A DNA stretch of 64,000 bases from JBJHBP01 sp050485645 (GTDB taxonomy: Bacteria; Pseudomonadota; Gammaproteobacteria; Steroidobacterales; Rariloculaceae): positions 1 to 64,000 of the forward strand of contig JBJHBT010000008.1 in the NCBI GenBank assembly GCA_050485645.1, in the 5' to 3' direction. The translations under genes were made by a program, and so were the position numbers. Under the pieces are notes generated by a model, which saw only the letters and a program-made list of their open reading frames with translations, ran no database searches and was not told where the DNA came from. Position 1 is the first letter of the stretch, and every line of letters begins with the position of its first letter. Shown here piece by piece: positions 52,716-60,174 of this stretch.

Positions 52716-53234
52716 ATGACCGATTCGAAACCGTTCCTGCCGCTGTCCGTTGCGGTCCTTACCGTCTCGGACACCCGCAACGACAGCGACGATCGCTCCG
52801 GTGCGCTGCTGGCCGATCGTGTCCGGGAGGCCGGGCATCGGCTGGCCGAAAAGCTGATCGTACGCGATGACGTATATGCGATCCGCGCTGCGGTCTCGCG
52901 CTGGATTGCCGATCCGGCGTTCGACGTGGTCCTGACCACCGGCGGAACCGGCCTGACCGGTCGGGACGGCACGCCGGAGGCCGTGGCGGTATTGCTCGAC
53001 AAACGGATAGAAGGCTTCGGTGAGCTGTTCAGATCGGTGTCGTTCGAGGCTATCGGTACGTCCAGCCTGCAGTCCCGATGTCTGGCCGGCGTGGCCAACG
53101 GCACCTTCGTGTTCTGCCTGCCGGGTTCGGCCCATGCCTGTGAAACAGGCTGGGACAGGCTGATTGCGGCGCAGCTGGATCAGCGCACGCGGCCCTGCAA
53201 TCTGGCCGAGCTGATTCCCCGCCTGCGGGAATAG
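52716..53234 (+). CDS. moaB: Molybdenum cofactor biosynthesis protein MoaB
   Basis: MogA/MoaB-family molybdopterin adenylyltransferase-like protein. 172 residues with VAVLTVSDTRND, DVVLTTGGTGLTGRDGTPEAV and a C-terminal CLPGSAHACETGWDRLI. E. coli MoaB is a poor MPT adenylyltransferase and MogA is the usual one. Here MoaB may fill that role, since no mogA is in the window. Start ATG 52716. Confidence 0.88.
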   Translation: MTDSKPFLPLSVAVLTVSDTRNDSDDRSGALLADRVREAGHRLAEKLIVRDDVYAIRAAVSRWIADPAFDVVLTTGGTGLTGRDGTPEAVAVLLDKRIEGFGELFRSVSFEAIGTSSLQSRCLAGVANGTFVFCLPGSAHACETGWDRLIAAQLDQRTRPCNLAELIPRLRE

Positions 53235-53247
53235 GCCGTGTGCGCAC

Positions 53248-53276
53248 TTGGCAACGGGCCGTAACTGGACTAAAGT
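53248..53276 (+). promoter_or_regulatory. Sigma-70 promoter candidate for the leu leader
   Basis: TTGGCA at 53248-53253, a 17-base spacer and TAAAGT at 53271-53276. Transcription would begin near 53283, only a few bases before the leader ATG at 53287, so the leader mRNA would be almost leaderless. Confidence 0.6.
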
Positions 53277-53286
53277 GCCTGTAATC

Positions 53287-53430
53287 ATGACTTACAAGCG
53301 CGCAAACCGTCATTTTTTCTCCGCGACCGCCGGCTGGCGGCCGTGCGTGTCCGCGCATCGGTTTCTGCCCGCCGTCCTGCCGCTTCGGGCCCTGCTGCCC
53401 GTTCTGCTCCTGCCCTCGGGGCAGAAATAA
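53287..53430 (+). CDS. Leucine-rich leader peptide of leuA
   Basis: A 47-codon frame, MTYKRANRHFF... ending in PLRALLPVLLLPSGQK, has eight leucine codons among its last 21. It lies 126 bp ahead of leuA, behind a good promoter. Leucine starvation would stall a ribosome in the Leu run, the classic attenuation logic of leu operons. Two mutually exclusive hairpins follow. No ribosome site precedes ATG 53287; initiation would be leaderless. Confidence 0.55.
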   Translation: MTYKRANRHFFSATAGWRPCVSAHRFLPAVLPLRALLPVLLLPSGQK

Positions 53431-53462
53431 TAAACACGGCTTCACGGGGCCTCACGCCGTGA
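53410..53462 (+). promoter_or_regulatory. Attenuator-type hairpins downstream of the leu leader
   Basis: CTGCCC/GGGCAG (53410-53415, 53419-53424) forms a hairpin at the leader stop. CACGGC/GCCGTG (53435-53440, 53456-53461) and TCACGG/CCGTGA (53442-53447, 53457-53462) compete for the same 3' arm. No T-tract follows, so the switch may act on Rho or translation rather than intrinsic termination. Confidence 0.45.
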
Positions 53463-53556
53463 CAGACATCAAGCAGACAATCCGTTACCCGACCGTGGTG
53501 ACGCCCCTGGCGAATTCGTTCCAGGCGGCACCGCGCTAAGCGAGAAGAGAACCGCC

Positions 53557-55284
53557 ATGGCAATGCTCAGCAATCCGTCCAGCAAGTACCGCGCCTTCGC
53601 GCCCGTCCGGTTGCACGACCGCACCTGGCCCGACGCGGTGATTACCAAACCACCGATCTGGTGCAGCGTCGATCTGCGTGACGGCAATCAGGCGCTGATC
53701 GAACCGATGAACCATGAGCGCAAGCTGAGGATGTTCGAGCAGCTGGTCGCCATCGGTTTCAGGGAGATCGAGATCGGCTTTCCATCCGCGTCGCAGACCG
53801 AGTTCGACTTCATCCGCAGACTGATCGAAGAGAACCGCATTCCTGCGGACGTGACGATCCAGGTGCTGACGCAGGCGCGTGAGCATCTGATCCGGCGCAC
53901 CTTCGAGGCTCTGGAGGGTGCGCGGCGCGCGATCGTGCACGTTTACAATGCCACCGCCCCGGTGATGCGTCGTGTGGTCTTCGGTCTCGACAAGCCGCAG
54001 GTGATCGAACAGCTCGCCGTGACGCACGCGCGTCTGATTCGTGAAATGGCGGCGGAGTACCCGCAAACCGACTGGGTGTTCCAGTATTCGCCGGAAATGT
54101 ATTCGGGTACCGAGCTCGAGTTCTCGCGCGACATCATCGATGCGGTGACCGAAGTGTGGGCGCCGACGCCCGACAGGCCGTGCATCATCAACCTGCCGGC
54201 TACGGTTGAGCACTCCACGCCCAATGTGTTCGCCGATATGGTCGAGTGGACGCATCGCAACATCGCACGCCGTGACGCAGTGGTGCTGAGTGTGCATCCC
54301 CACAACGATCGTGGCACGGGCACAGCGGCGGCCGAGCTGGCGATGATGGCCGGTGCCGATCGCGTCGAAGGCTGCCTGTTCGGCAACGGTGAGCGCACCG
54401 GCAATGTCGATGTCGTGAATCTGGCGCTGAACATGTACACGCAGGGAGTGCATCCGGGTCTTGATTTCTCGAATATGGATGCCATTCGTCAGTGCGTGGA
54501 GTACTGCAATCAGCTGCCGGTGCATCCGCGGCATCCGTATGTCGGTGACCTGGTCTATACGTCATTTTCCGGTTCGCATCAGGATGCGATTCGCAAGGCG
54601 TTCGCGGCGCGGCACGAGGACGAAATCTGGGATATGCCATATCTCCCCATCGACCCGAAGGATCTCGGGCGCAGTTACGAGGCGGTGATCCGCGTGAACT
54701 CGCAGTCCGGCAAGGGCGGCATCAGCTATCTGTTGGAGAACGAGTACGGACTGGCGTTGCCCAGACGTCTGCAGATCGAGTTCAGCAGCGTTGTGCAGGA
54801 AGTCACCGATACCACGGGCAAGGAGGTCTCCGCCGGGGAAATCTGGCGGATTTTTCAGCGTGAATACCTGGATGCATCTTCCCCGTTCGGCTATGTCGCG
54901 CATCATCTGGTCGAGGATTCGCGTGACAATGTGGTGGAACTCAGCGCAGAGATTTCGGTTGATGGTCGTCGCCGACGCGTGAAGGGACGCGGCAACGGAC
55001 CGATCGATGCGTTCGTCGCCGCGCTGGCCGCAATCGCGGGCGTCACCATCAACGTCGTGGACTATCACGAACACGCAGTCGGCGAAGGTGCAGGCGCAAG
55101 CGCCGCCACCTATATCGAACTGCGCGTGGCCGAGGGTCGTCCGCTGTTCGGGGTCGGTGTGGATTCAAACATCCTCACGGCTTCGCTGAAGGCGATTCTG
55201 TCGGCGTTGAACCGCGCGGTGCGTCAGCAGGGCATCGCCGTGCCCACGCACTGGCCGGCCGAGGCGGCGTCCGGCAGCGGTTGA
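53557..55284 (+). CDS. leuA: 2-isopropylmalate synthase
   Basis: First committed enzyme of leucine synthesis; condenses acetyl-CoA with 2-ketoisovalerate. 575 residues of the short-gap LeuA2 type. The catalytic barrel has WCSVDLRDGNQAL near residue 35, IGFPSASQTEFD, VHPHNDRGTGTA and GCLFGNGERTGNVD. The C-terminal allosteric domain ends with GVGVDSNILTASLKAILSALNRA. Start ATG 53557 after GAGAAGAG. No leuBCD follows, so this is a lone leuA under its own leader. Confidence 0.96.
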   Translation: MAMLSNPSSKYRAFAPVRLHDRTWPDAVITKPPIWCSVDLRDGNQALIEPMNHERKLRMFEQLVAIGFREIEIGFPSASQTEFDFIRRLIEENRIPADVTIQVLTQAREHLIRRTFEALEGARRAIVHVYNATAPVMRRVVFGLDKPQVIEQLAVTHARLIREMAAEYPQTDWVFQYSPEMYSGTELEFSRDIIDAVTEVWAPTPDRPCIINLPATVEHSTPNVFADMVEWTHRNIARRDAVVLSVHPHNDRGTGTAAAELAMMAGADRVEGCLFGNGERTGNVDVVNLALNMYTQGVHPGLDFSNMDAIRQCVEYCNQLPVHPRHPYVGDLVYTSFSGSHQDAIRKAFAARHEDEIWDMPYLPIDPKDLGRSYEAVIRVNSQSGKGGISYLLENEYGLALPRRLQIEFSSVVQEVTDTTGKEVSAGEIWRIFQREYLDASSPFGYVAHHLVEDSRDNVVELSAEISVDGRRRRVKGRGNGPIDAFVAALAAIAGVTINVVDYHEHAVGEGAGASAATYIELRVAEGRPLFGVGVDSNILTASLKAILSALNRAVRQQGIAVPTHWPAEAASGSG

Positions 55285-55380
55285 TATTCGTTCTGGCTCT
55301 TGACGTGACGTGGCTGATTGCGCGACGCTCCTGAGTTCGCCGGGAACAGACAGCGAGCCAATAACCGTGGCCCGGCGAGT

Positions 55381-55392
55381 GTCGACGTCGAC
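55381..55392. promoter_or_regulatory. Palindrome GTCGACGTCGAC upstream of the VAO operon
   Basis: A perfect 12-bp palindrome lies 36 bp before the first gene of the VAO unit, and a partial copy TATCGACG follows. It could be an operator. No regulator is nearby. Confidence 0.3.
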
Positions 55393-55427
55393 TATCGACG
55401 GCGCGTAGTGAAAGAGGGGACAGCCTT

Positions 55428-56033
55428 GTGACCAGCAGACGAGAATTTCTTCAGACTGCCGCCGTGCTCTCGGCTGCGCCACTGGCGGGCAGTGCGGCAT
55501 TCGCCGGGAACGGCGCGCCGGCGACCCCGGATGCGCGGCGGGTGATGGCCTTCGATGCCGTGCTGTTCGATGCACGCTTTCAGTCGTCGCGCGATTTCAG
55601 CCGGCGGGCCAATGTCCTGGGTGCGCCACTGCGCGTGATCGAGGGCGATATCACCGAGCTGTGGCAGCGCGAGTTCAACCGACGCTGGAAGCAGGGGCCT
55701 GTGGTGGTTGCCGGCCTTACAGACCGGCATGCACTTTTTCTGCTCGAACACCTGGCCTGGGAACACCGCCTGAGTGTCGTATTCGAGGCCGAACATTCAC
55801 CGGCTGCGTATGGCGCGGTCACGCACCGCATCCTGCGTTCTGCTGATGTGGCGCTGGCGTCGGTTCTTTCTACCGCCGGCACCGACTGGCCGCAGGCACT
55901 GGCCGACGCCATGATCGGTGGCGGTGCCGTACCGGCGCGAGAATACGGTCCCACCGGCGCGGCGATGGCCGCGCATCCGGGTGAGGCCGATAAGCTCTAT
56001 TCGTGGATCATCGCGCCTCGCGGCGCGGCATAA
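55428..56033 (+). CDS. Tat-signal protein of unknown function, VAO operon
   Basis: A 201-residue exported protein starting with SRREFLQTAAV, a clear twin-arginine signal. The mature part has no motif I recognise; LTDRHALFLLEHLAWEHRL and AVTHRILRSADVAL look like a helical alpha/beta protein. The start is GTG 55428 with GAGGGG upstream. The next two genes encode a PCMH/VAO flavoprotein and a small cytochrome c. In the p-cresol methylhydroxylase operon pchACXF, an unknown gene pchX sits between the same two partners, and this gene may be its equivalent; that is analogy, not demonstrated homology. Confidence 0.72.
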   Translation: MTSRREFLQTAAVLSAAPLAGSAAFAGNGAPATPDARRVMAFDAVLFDARFQSSRDFSRRANVLGAPLRVIEGDITELWQREFNRRWKQGPVVVAGLTDRHALFLLEHLAWEHRLSVVFEAEHSPAAYGAVTHRILRSADVALASVLSTAGTDWPQALADAMIGGGAVPAREYGPTGAAMAAHPGEADKLYSWIIAPRGAA

Positions 56034-56055
56034 GTACCAGACAGGGAGAACGCAG

Positions 56056-57591
56056 ATGGCACTGCCGCCAGGCGTGAGCGAATCCGATTTTTCCTCGGCG
56101 CTGAGTGACTTTCGCGCCGCGGTGGGTGATGACTGGGTGTTTACCTCCGACGCGGACGTTGCGCTGTATCGCGACGCGTATTCGCCGTACTGGGGAGAAC
56201 CGGAGGAACGCGTGGCGTCGGCTGCCGTCGCTCCGTCCACCGTGGAACAGGTGCAGGCCGTCGTTCGTGCCGCCAATGCACGCCGTATTCCGATCTATCC
56301 GATATCGACCGGCCGCAATCTGGCCTATGGCGGCTCGGCGCCAGTCTACTCGGGCAGTGTGGTGCTCGACCTCAAGCGCATGACACGCATCATCGAGGTG
56401 GATGAGCGTAATGCCTACGCACTGGTGGAGCCCGGCGTCAACTACTTCGATCTGTACAACCATATCGAGGAACGCGGTCTGGACCTGTGGATCGATCCGC
56501 CGGATCCGGGCTGGGGCAGCGTGATCGGCAACGCTCTGGACGGCGGCGCGGGCTGGACGGCGTATCCGTTCCGCGATCACTTCGGCGCGCACTGCGGCAT
56601 GGAAGTGGTCATGGCGGACGGCGAGATCGTTCGTACCGGCATGGGCGCGCTGCCCGACTCCAAGGCCTGGCAACAGAACAAGTGGGGCTATGGCCCGTGG
56701 GTGGACGGTCTGTTCCGCCAGGGCAATATGGGCGTGGTGACAAAGATGGGCTTCTGGCTGATGCCGCGGCCCGAAGCCTATATCTCCGGCCAGGTACAGG
56801 TGTTCAACGAGCGCGACATCGTCCCGCTGATGGACACGCTGAACCTGCTCGAGAACCAGCACGTGGTGAACGGCTCCACCCAGCTGGGTGGCGGCGGCGC
56901 CTTTGGCGGCGGCGGTGGTGGTCCGGCCTGGACGCTGACGCTGCCGATCTACGGCCCGGAGCGCGTGATTCGCGCACAACTGGACTACGTGCGCGAGAAA
57001 TTCTCCGCCATCGAAGGCAGCCGTTTCGTCGAGAACGACCTGATCCGGATTCCGTTGTCGGAGGAAGACCGCGCTCGCGTGCAGCTGGTGAACTTCGGCA
57101 TCCCGAATCTGGCGACGTTCTCGCTGCTCGGACGCAGTCAGATGCAGCCGAATCCGCCGGGCGGACATGTCGGCTTTTCGCCGATCATTCCGCGCACCGG
57201 AGATGAGCTGCTGCGGTTCCGGGACTTCTATCGGTCCAATCTCGCTGAAGTCACCGGTGGTGAAAACCTCGGCATCATCGGTCCGGTGTTCATGACCAAC
57301 TGGGAACGTTCACTGGTGGCTCTGATCATGATGCCGATTTCCAAGGATGCCGCCGCCAACCGCCGTATTCGCGCCGCATTCGAACGCTGGGTGCACCTGG
57401 CGGCGGAACAGGGATGGGCCGAGTATCGCGCGCCGGCCGTGTTCCAGGATGTGGTGGCCGATACCTACTCATACAACAACCACTCACTGCGCAAGCTGCG
57501 CGAGAAGATCAAGGACGCGGTGGATCCGAACGGCATCATCGCCGCTGGCCGCTACGGCGTATGGCCGCGGCATCTGCGGGAGGACGTCTGA
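56056..57591 (+). CDS. VAO/PCMH-family FAD-binding oxidoreductase
   Basis: Probable 4-alkylphenol (cresol/vanillyl-type) oxidising flavoprotein, 511 residues. The FAD domain has PISTGRNLAYGGSAP, VEPGVNYFDLYNHI and HFGAHCGMEVVMADGE. The cap and C-terminal parts have YGPWVDGLFRQGNMGVVTKMGFWLMPRPEA, close to the vanillyl-alcohol oxidase and p-cresol methylhydroxylase pattern. A Gly-rich insertion lies near residue 280. Start ATG 56056 with CAGGGAGAA. The cytochrome gene starts on its stop. A cytochrome partner suggests a dehydrogenase passing electrons to cytochrome c rather than O2. Confidence 0.85.
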   Translation: MALPPGVSESDFSSALSDFRAAVGDDWVFTSDADVALYRDAYSPYWGEPEERVASAAVAPSTVEQVQAVVRAANARRIPIYPISTGRNLAYGGSAPVYSGSVVLDLKRMTRIIEVDERNAYALVEPGVNYFDLYNHIEERGLDLWIDPPDPGWGSVIGNALDGGAGWTAYPFRDHFGAHCGMEVVMADGEIVRTGMGALPDSKAWQQNKWGYGPWVDGLFRQGNMGVVTKMGFWLMPRPEAYISGQVQVFNERDIVPLMDTLNLLENQHVVNGSTQLGGGGAFGGGGGGPAWTLTLPIYGPERVIRAQLDYVREKFSAIEGSRFVENDLIRIPLSEEDRARVQLVNFGIPNLATFSLLGRSQMQPNPPGGHVGFSPIIPRTGDELLRFRDFYRSNLAEVTGGENLGIIGPVFMTNWERSLVALIMMPISKDAAANRRIRAAFERWVHLAAEQGWAEYRAPAVFQDVVADTYSYNNHSLRKLREKIKDAVDPNGIIAAGRYGVWPRHLREDV

Positions 57592-57980
57592 TGAACCGCC
57601 TGGTGTTCATCGCCGCAACCATCGCTGTGTTCGGCGCCCTGTTCGGCGCCCTGTCGGTATTCAGCACCGAGGCCACGGCGCAGCGCTCCGGGCAGGGTGC
57701 TTCAGCCGACCTGGAACACGGTGCCGCACTGTACGAATACTGGTGCACGCCGTGTCATGGCGTGGGACCGGGTCATCCGGGAACGCAGTCGCTGCAGGTG
57801 AAGTATCGCGGCGAACCGCCGGCGGTGCTGGAGCAGCGTTCCGATCTTACGCCGGAAGTCATCAAGGTGTTCGTGCGTCAGGGCGTGCTGTCGATGCCCC
57901 CGTACCGGAAGACCGAGATCACCGATGCCGAGCTGGAAGACCTGGCGGCGTATCTGGCACAGGCGCATCGGAACCGCTAG
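57591..57980 (+). CDS. Small periplasmic cytochrome c, partner of the flavoprotein
   Basis: A 129-residue class I cytochrome: signal peptide ending TEATAQ, CTPCH haem motif near residue 50, and the distal Met in SMPPY. ATG 57591 shares one base with the flavoprotein stop (TGATG), so the pair is coupled. By comparison with PchC it should take electrons from the flavoprotein in the periplasm. A strong stem-loop follows at 58001-58040. Confidence 0.9.
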   Translation: MNRLVFIAATIAVFGALFGALSVFSTEATAQRSGQGASADLEHGAALYEYWCTPCHGVGPGHPGTQSLQVKYRGEPPAVLEQRSDLTPEVIKVFVRQGVLSMPPYRKTEITDAELEDLAAYLAQAHRNR

Positions 57981-58000
57981 CGGTCTGGCGGGTTCGTCCC

Positions 58001-58040
58001 GCAACTTCAAAGCCACGCAACCGCCTGGCTTTGAAGTTGC
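58001..58040. terminator. 15-bp perfect stem-loop between convergent genes
   Basis: GCAACTTCAAAGCCA at 58001-58015 pairs perfectly with TGGCTTTGAAGTTGC at 58026-58040 across a 10-base loop. It lies between the cytochrome stop and the convergent CusF-like gene and can serve as a bidirectional terminator, though the T-tract is missing. A similar stretch, CCAGGCTTTGAGGTTG, lies at 45908-45923. Confidence 0.65.
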
Positions 58041-58075
58041 AGGCCCGGCGTTGACGCCGCCGCTGGTTGGGGCGG

Positions 58076-58492
58076 TTAGCGTAGCGTCGTAATCACGACG
58101 CCATCCTTGACCATGAACTCGAACGAGATTCGTTGTCCGGGCTGGAGCTGACTGGCGAAGTTCGGGTCGGCGAGTCGGAACGTCATGGTCATTTCCGGCA
58201 TGCCGATGGACAGCACCGGGTCATGGTGGATGACGGCCGTGGCCGCCATGCGATCCACGGACCTGACGACGCCGGTGGCGGCGTGCGCCACGCCGGGTTC
58301 GATTCCGTGAGTCGCTGGTTCGTGGTCGGCATGGGCGTTGGTGGCCGGATCGCCGCCCTGGTCGCCCGAGCCGGTTGGGTTGGCGGCCGTTCCGCCGGTG
58401 TCATGCGGATGTTCGCCACAGGCTGTGATCAGCAGCAGGCAGGTGAGCGCCGCGGCATGGCGCGCACGGCGGGCGACGTCAGCGAGCGGCAT
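58076..58492 (-). CDS. CusF-like copper-binding lipoprotein
   Basis: A 138-residue protein: lipobox LLLITAC, a His/Asp/Gly-rich linker (about residues 28-68), then a CusF/CopC-type beta-barrel. The metal segment GMPEMTMTF keeps the Met ligands of CusF, but its Trp (cation-pi with Cu(I)) is replaced by Met; His-His-Asp lies nine residues before. It should bind Cu(I) or Ag(I) in the periplasm. No CusA/B/C is nearby. It overlaps the M20 peptidase 3' end by 14 bp, same strand. Confidence 0.78.
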   Translation of the reverse strand: MPLADVARRARHAAALTCLLLITACGEHPHDTGGTAANPTGSGDQGGDPATNAHADHEPATHGIEPGVAHAATGVVRSVDRMAATAVIHHDPVLSIGMPEMTMTFRLADPNFASQLQPGQRISFEFMVKDGVVITTLR

Positions 58493-59894
58493 GGGCGGCC
58501 ACTATCTGCGCCACGCAGGCGGTGACACGCTTTGCGGTTTCCAGGTGCAGGAATTCGTTCGGGCCGTGGGCGTTGGAATGCGGGCCCAGTACACCGGTGA
58601 CCAGGAACTGTGTGTCGGGGAACTGCCGGCTGAGCATGTTCATGAATGGAATCGTGCCACCGGTACCCATATACATTGCGTCACGGCCGAAGAATGCCTG
58701 TGACGCTGCCGTCATCGCCTCCGCCAGCCATGTCGCCACCGGCGGCGCATCCCAGCCGGCCATGCTCGCCTCCACATGGAACCGCACCCGCGCACCGTAC
58801 GGGGGGTCGGATTCAAGAGCGGACTTCACCGCATCGGCGGCGCGGGCGGCTGCGATGCCCGGGGGCAGGCGAAACGACAGCTTCAGGCCGGTGCCGGGCC
58901 GCAGCACATTGCCGGCATCGTCCAGTGCGGGCAGGCCATCCGCGCCCGTGATACACAGGGTCGGCCGCCAGGTGCCGTTCAGCAGCAGTTCGGCGGGGTC
59001 ACTGACAACGGCTTGCATGCCTTCGATCACCGGCAGTTTGCGATAGACGCTGTCGCCCAGCACCGCGGCGGCCGCATGTGCCTGCTCCAGTCGTCCGCGT
59101 GGTATCTGTGTGTGCAGCGCGGGCAGCAGCACTTCGCCGCTCGAGGCGTCTTCGACGCGATCAAGACACTGCCGCAGAATGCGGAAGCTTGATGCAACCA
59201 GTCCGCTGGCCATGCCAGAGTGCACACCTTCCGTGAGTACATCGACACGCAGGGTGCCGGTGAGGTTGCCGCGCAGCGACGTCGTGCACCACAGCTGGTC
59301 GTAATTGCCGCATTCGGCATCCAGACACACGACCAGGGCCGGTTCGCCGATGCGTGCGCTGAGCATGTCCATGTAAGCCGGCAGGTCGGGGCTGCCGCTT
59401 TCCTCACTGGCTTCGATCAGGATCACGCAGCGTGGGCGTGGTGCGTCCTGCTCGGCCAGCGCGCGCAACGCCACCAGCGACGCGAACACCGCATAGCCAT
59501 CGTCCGCGCCGCCGCGGCCATACAGGCGTCCGTCGCGCACGACCGGCGTCCACGGGGCCAGGCCCGCCGTCCAGCCGGTGAACTCCGGCTGCTTGTCCAG
59601 ATGCCCGTACAGCAGTACGGTGCCTGCCTCCGGCTGCGTGCCGGGTACCTCGATCAGCAGTACGGGCGTGCGTCCCGGCAGCGATACGACCTCGGTCTTC
59701 ATGCCGGGAAGCGCGTGCCGTTCGCACCATTCGCGCATCAGTTCGGCTGCCCGGTCCATATGACCGTGTTGCGCCCAGTCGGGATCGAAAGCCGGTGACT
59801 TGTTGGGAATGCGGATGTAGTCGAACAGGGCAGGCAGGACGGCGTTGTCCCATGCGTTGTCGACGGTGCGTTTCAGCTGTTCCGGATCAGGCAT
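58479..59894 (-). CDS. M20-family metallopeptidase
   Basis: Zn-dependent amino- or dipeptidase, 471 residues. The metal sites are YGHLDKQPE, GRGGADDGYA (bridging Asp), EASEESGSPDL (catalytic Glu), DAECG and the terminal HSNAHGPNEFLHL (His). The dimerisation lid domain is inserted between about residues 205 and 350. No signal peptide is present, so it is cytosolic. It resembles the CNDP/DapE-like branch active on dipeptides. Substrate cannot be told. Start ATG 59894. Confidence 0.9.
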   Translation of the reverse strand: MPDPEQLKRTVDNAWDNAVLPALFDYIRIPNKSPAFDPDWAQHGHMDRAAELMREWCERHALPGMKTEVVSLPGRTPVLLIEVPGTQPEAGTVLLYGHLDKQPEFTGWTAGLAPWTPVVRDGRLYGRGGADDGYAVFASLVALRALAEQDAPRPRCVILIEASEESGSPDLPAYMDMLSARIGEPALVVCLDAECGNYDQLWCTTSLRGNLTGTLRVDVLTEGVHSGMASGLVASSFRILRQCLDRVEDASSGEVLLPALHTQIPRGRLEQAHAAAAVLGDSVYRKLPVIEGMQAVVSDPAELLLNGTWRPTLCITGADGLPALDDAGNVLRPGTGLKLSFRLPPGIAAARAADAVKSALESDPPYGARVRFHVEASMAGWDAPPVATWLAEAMTAASQAFFGRDAMYMGTGGTIPFMNMLSRQFPDTQFLVTGVLGPHSNAHGPNEFLHLETAKRVTACVAQIVAAHAAR

Positions 59895-60174
59895 GGGCAG
59901 GAACGTAGCAGCAGCCGCAGTTCGACTGCAAATGCCACGGCTGCCGGGCGCGCGGTTGCTCGCGGGCGTCCGGTGTCATTTCCAGCCCGATGTGTTCCCT
60001 GCCGGGGCTACTTCCATGGACTCGACGAAACTGCCGATACGCAGTCCCTCGGGATAGTGCATGGCCAGCTCGACCATCTTTTCGCGTGTATGGCGCTGTC
60101 CGGGTCGCCGCGTGGGTGATGTTTCGCCCGTTTGCGGAAAATGCGCCCGGGGTGGCATATTGTGGAACATCAGG

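Noticed and set aside
59976..60061. Short minus-strand frame with protein-like text between the M20 peptidase and the TonB receptor
   Set aside because: The stretch EGLRIGSFVESMEVAPAG looks protein-like, but the frame has no start with a ribosome site, no family match I know, and overlaps the receptor promoter region. It could be a gene remnant; not supportable as a CDS.
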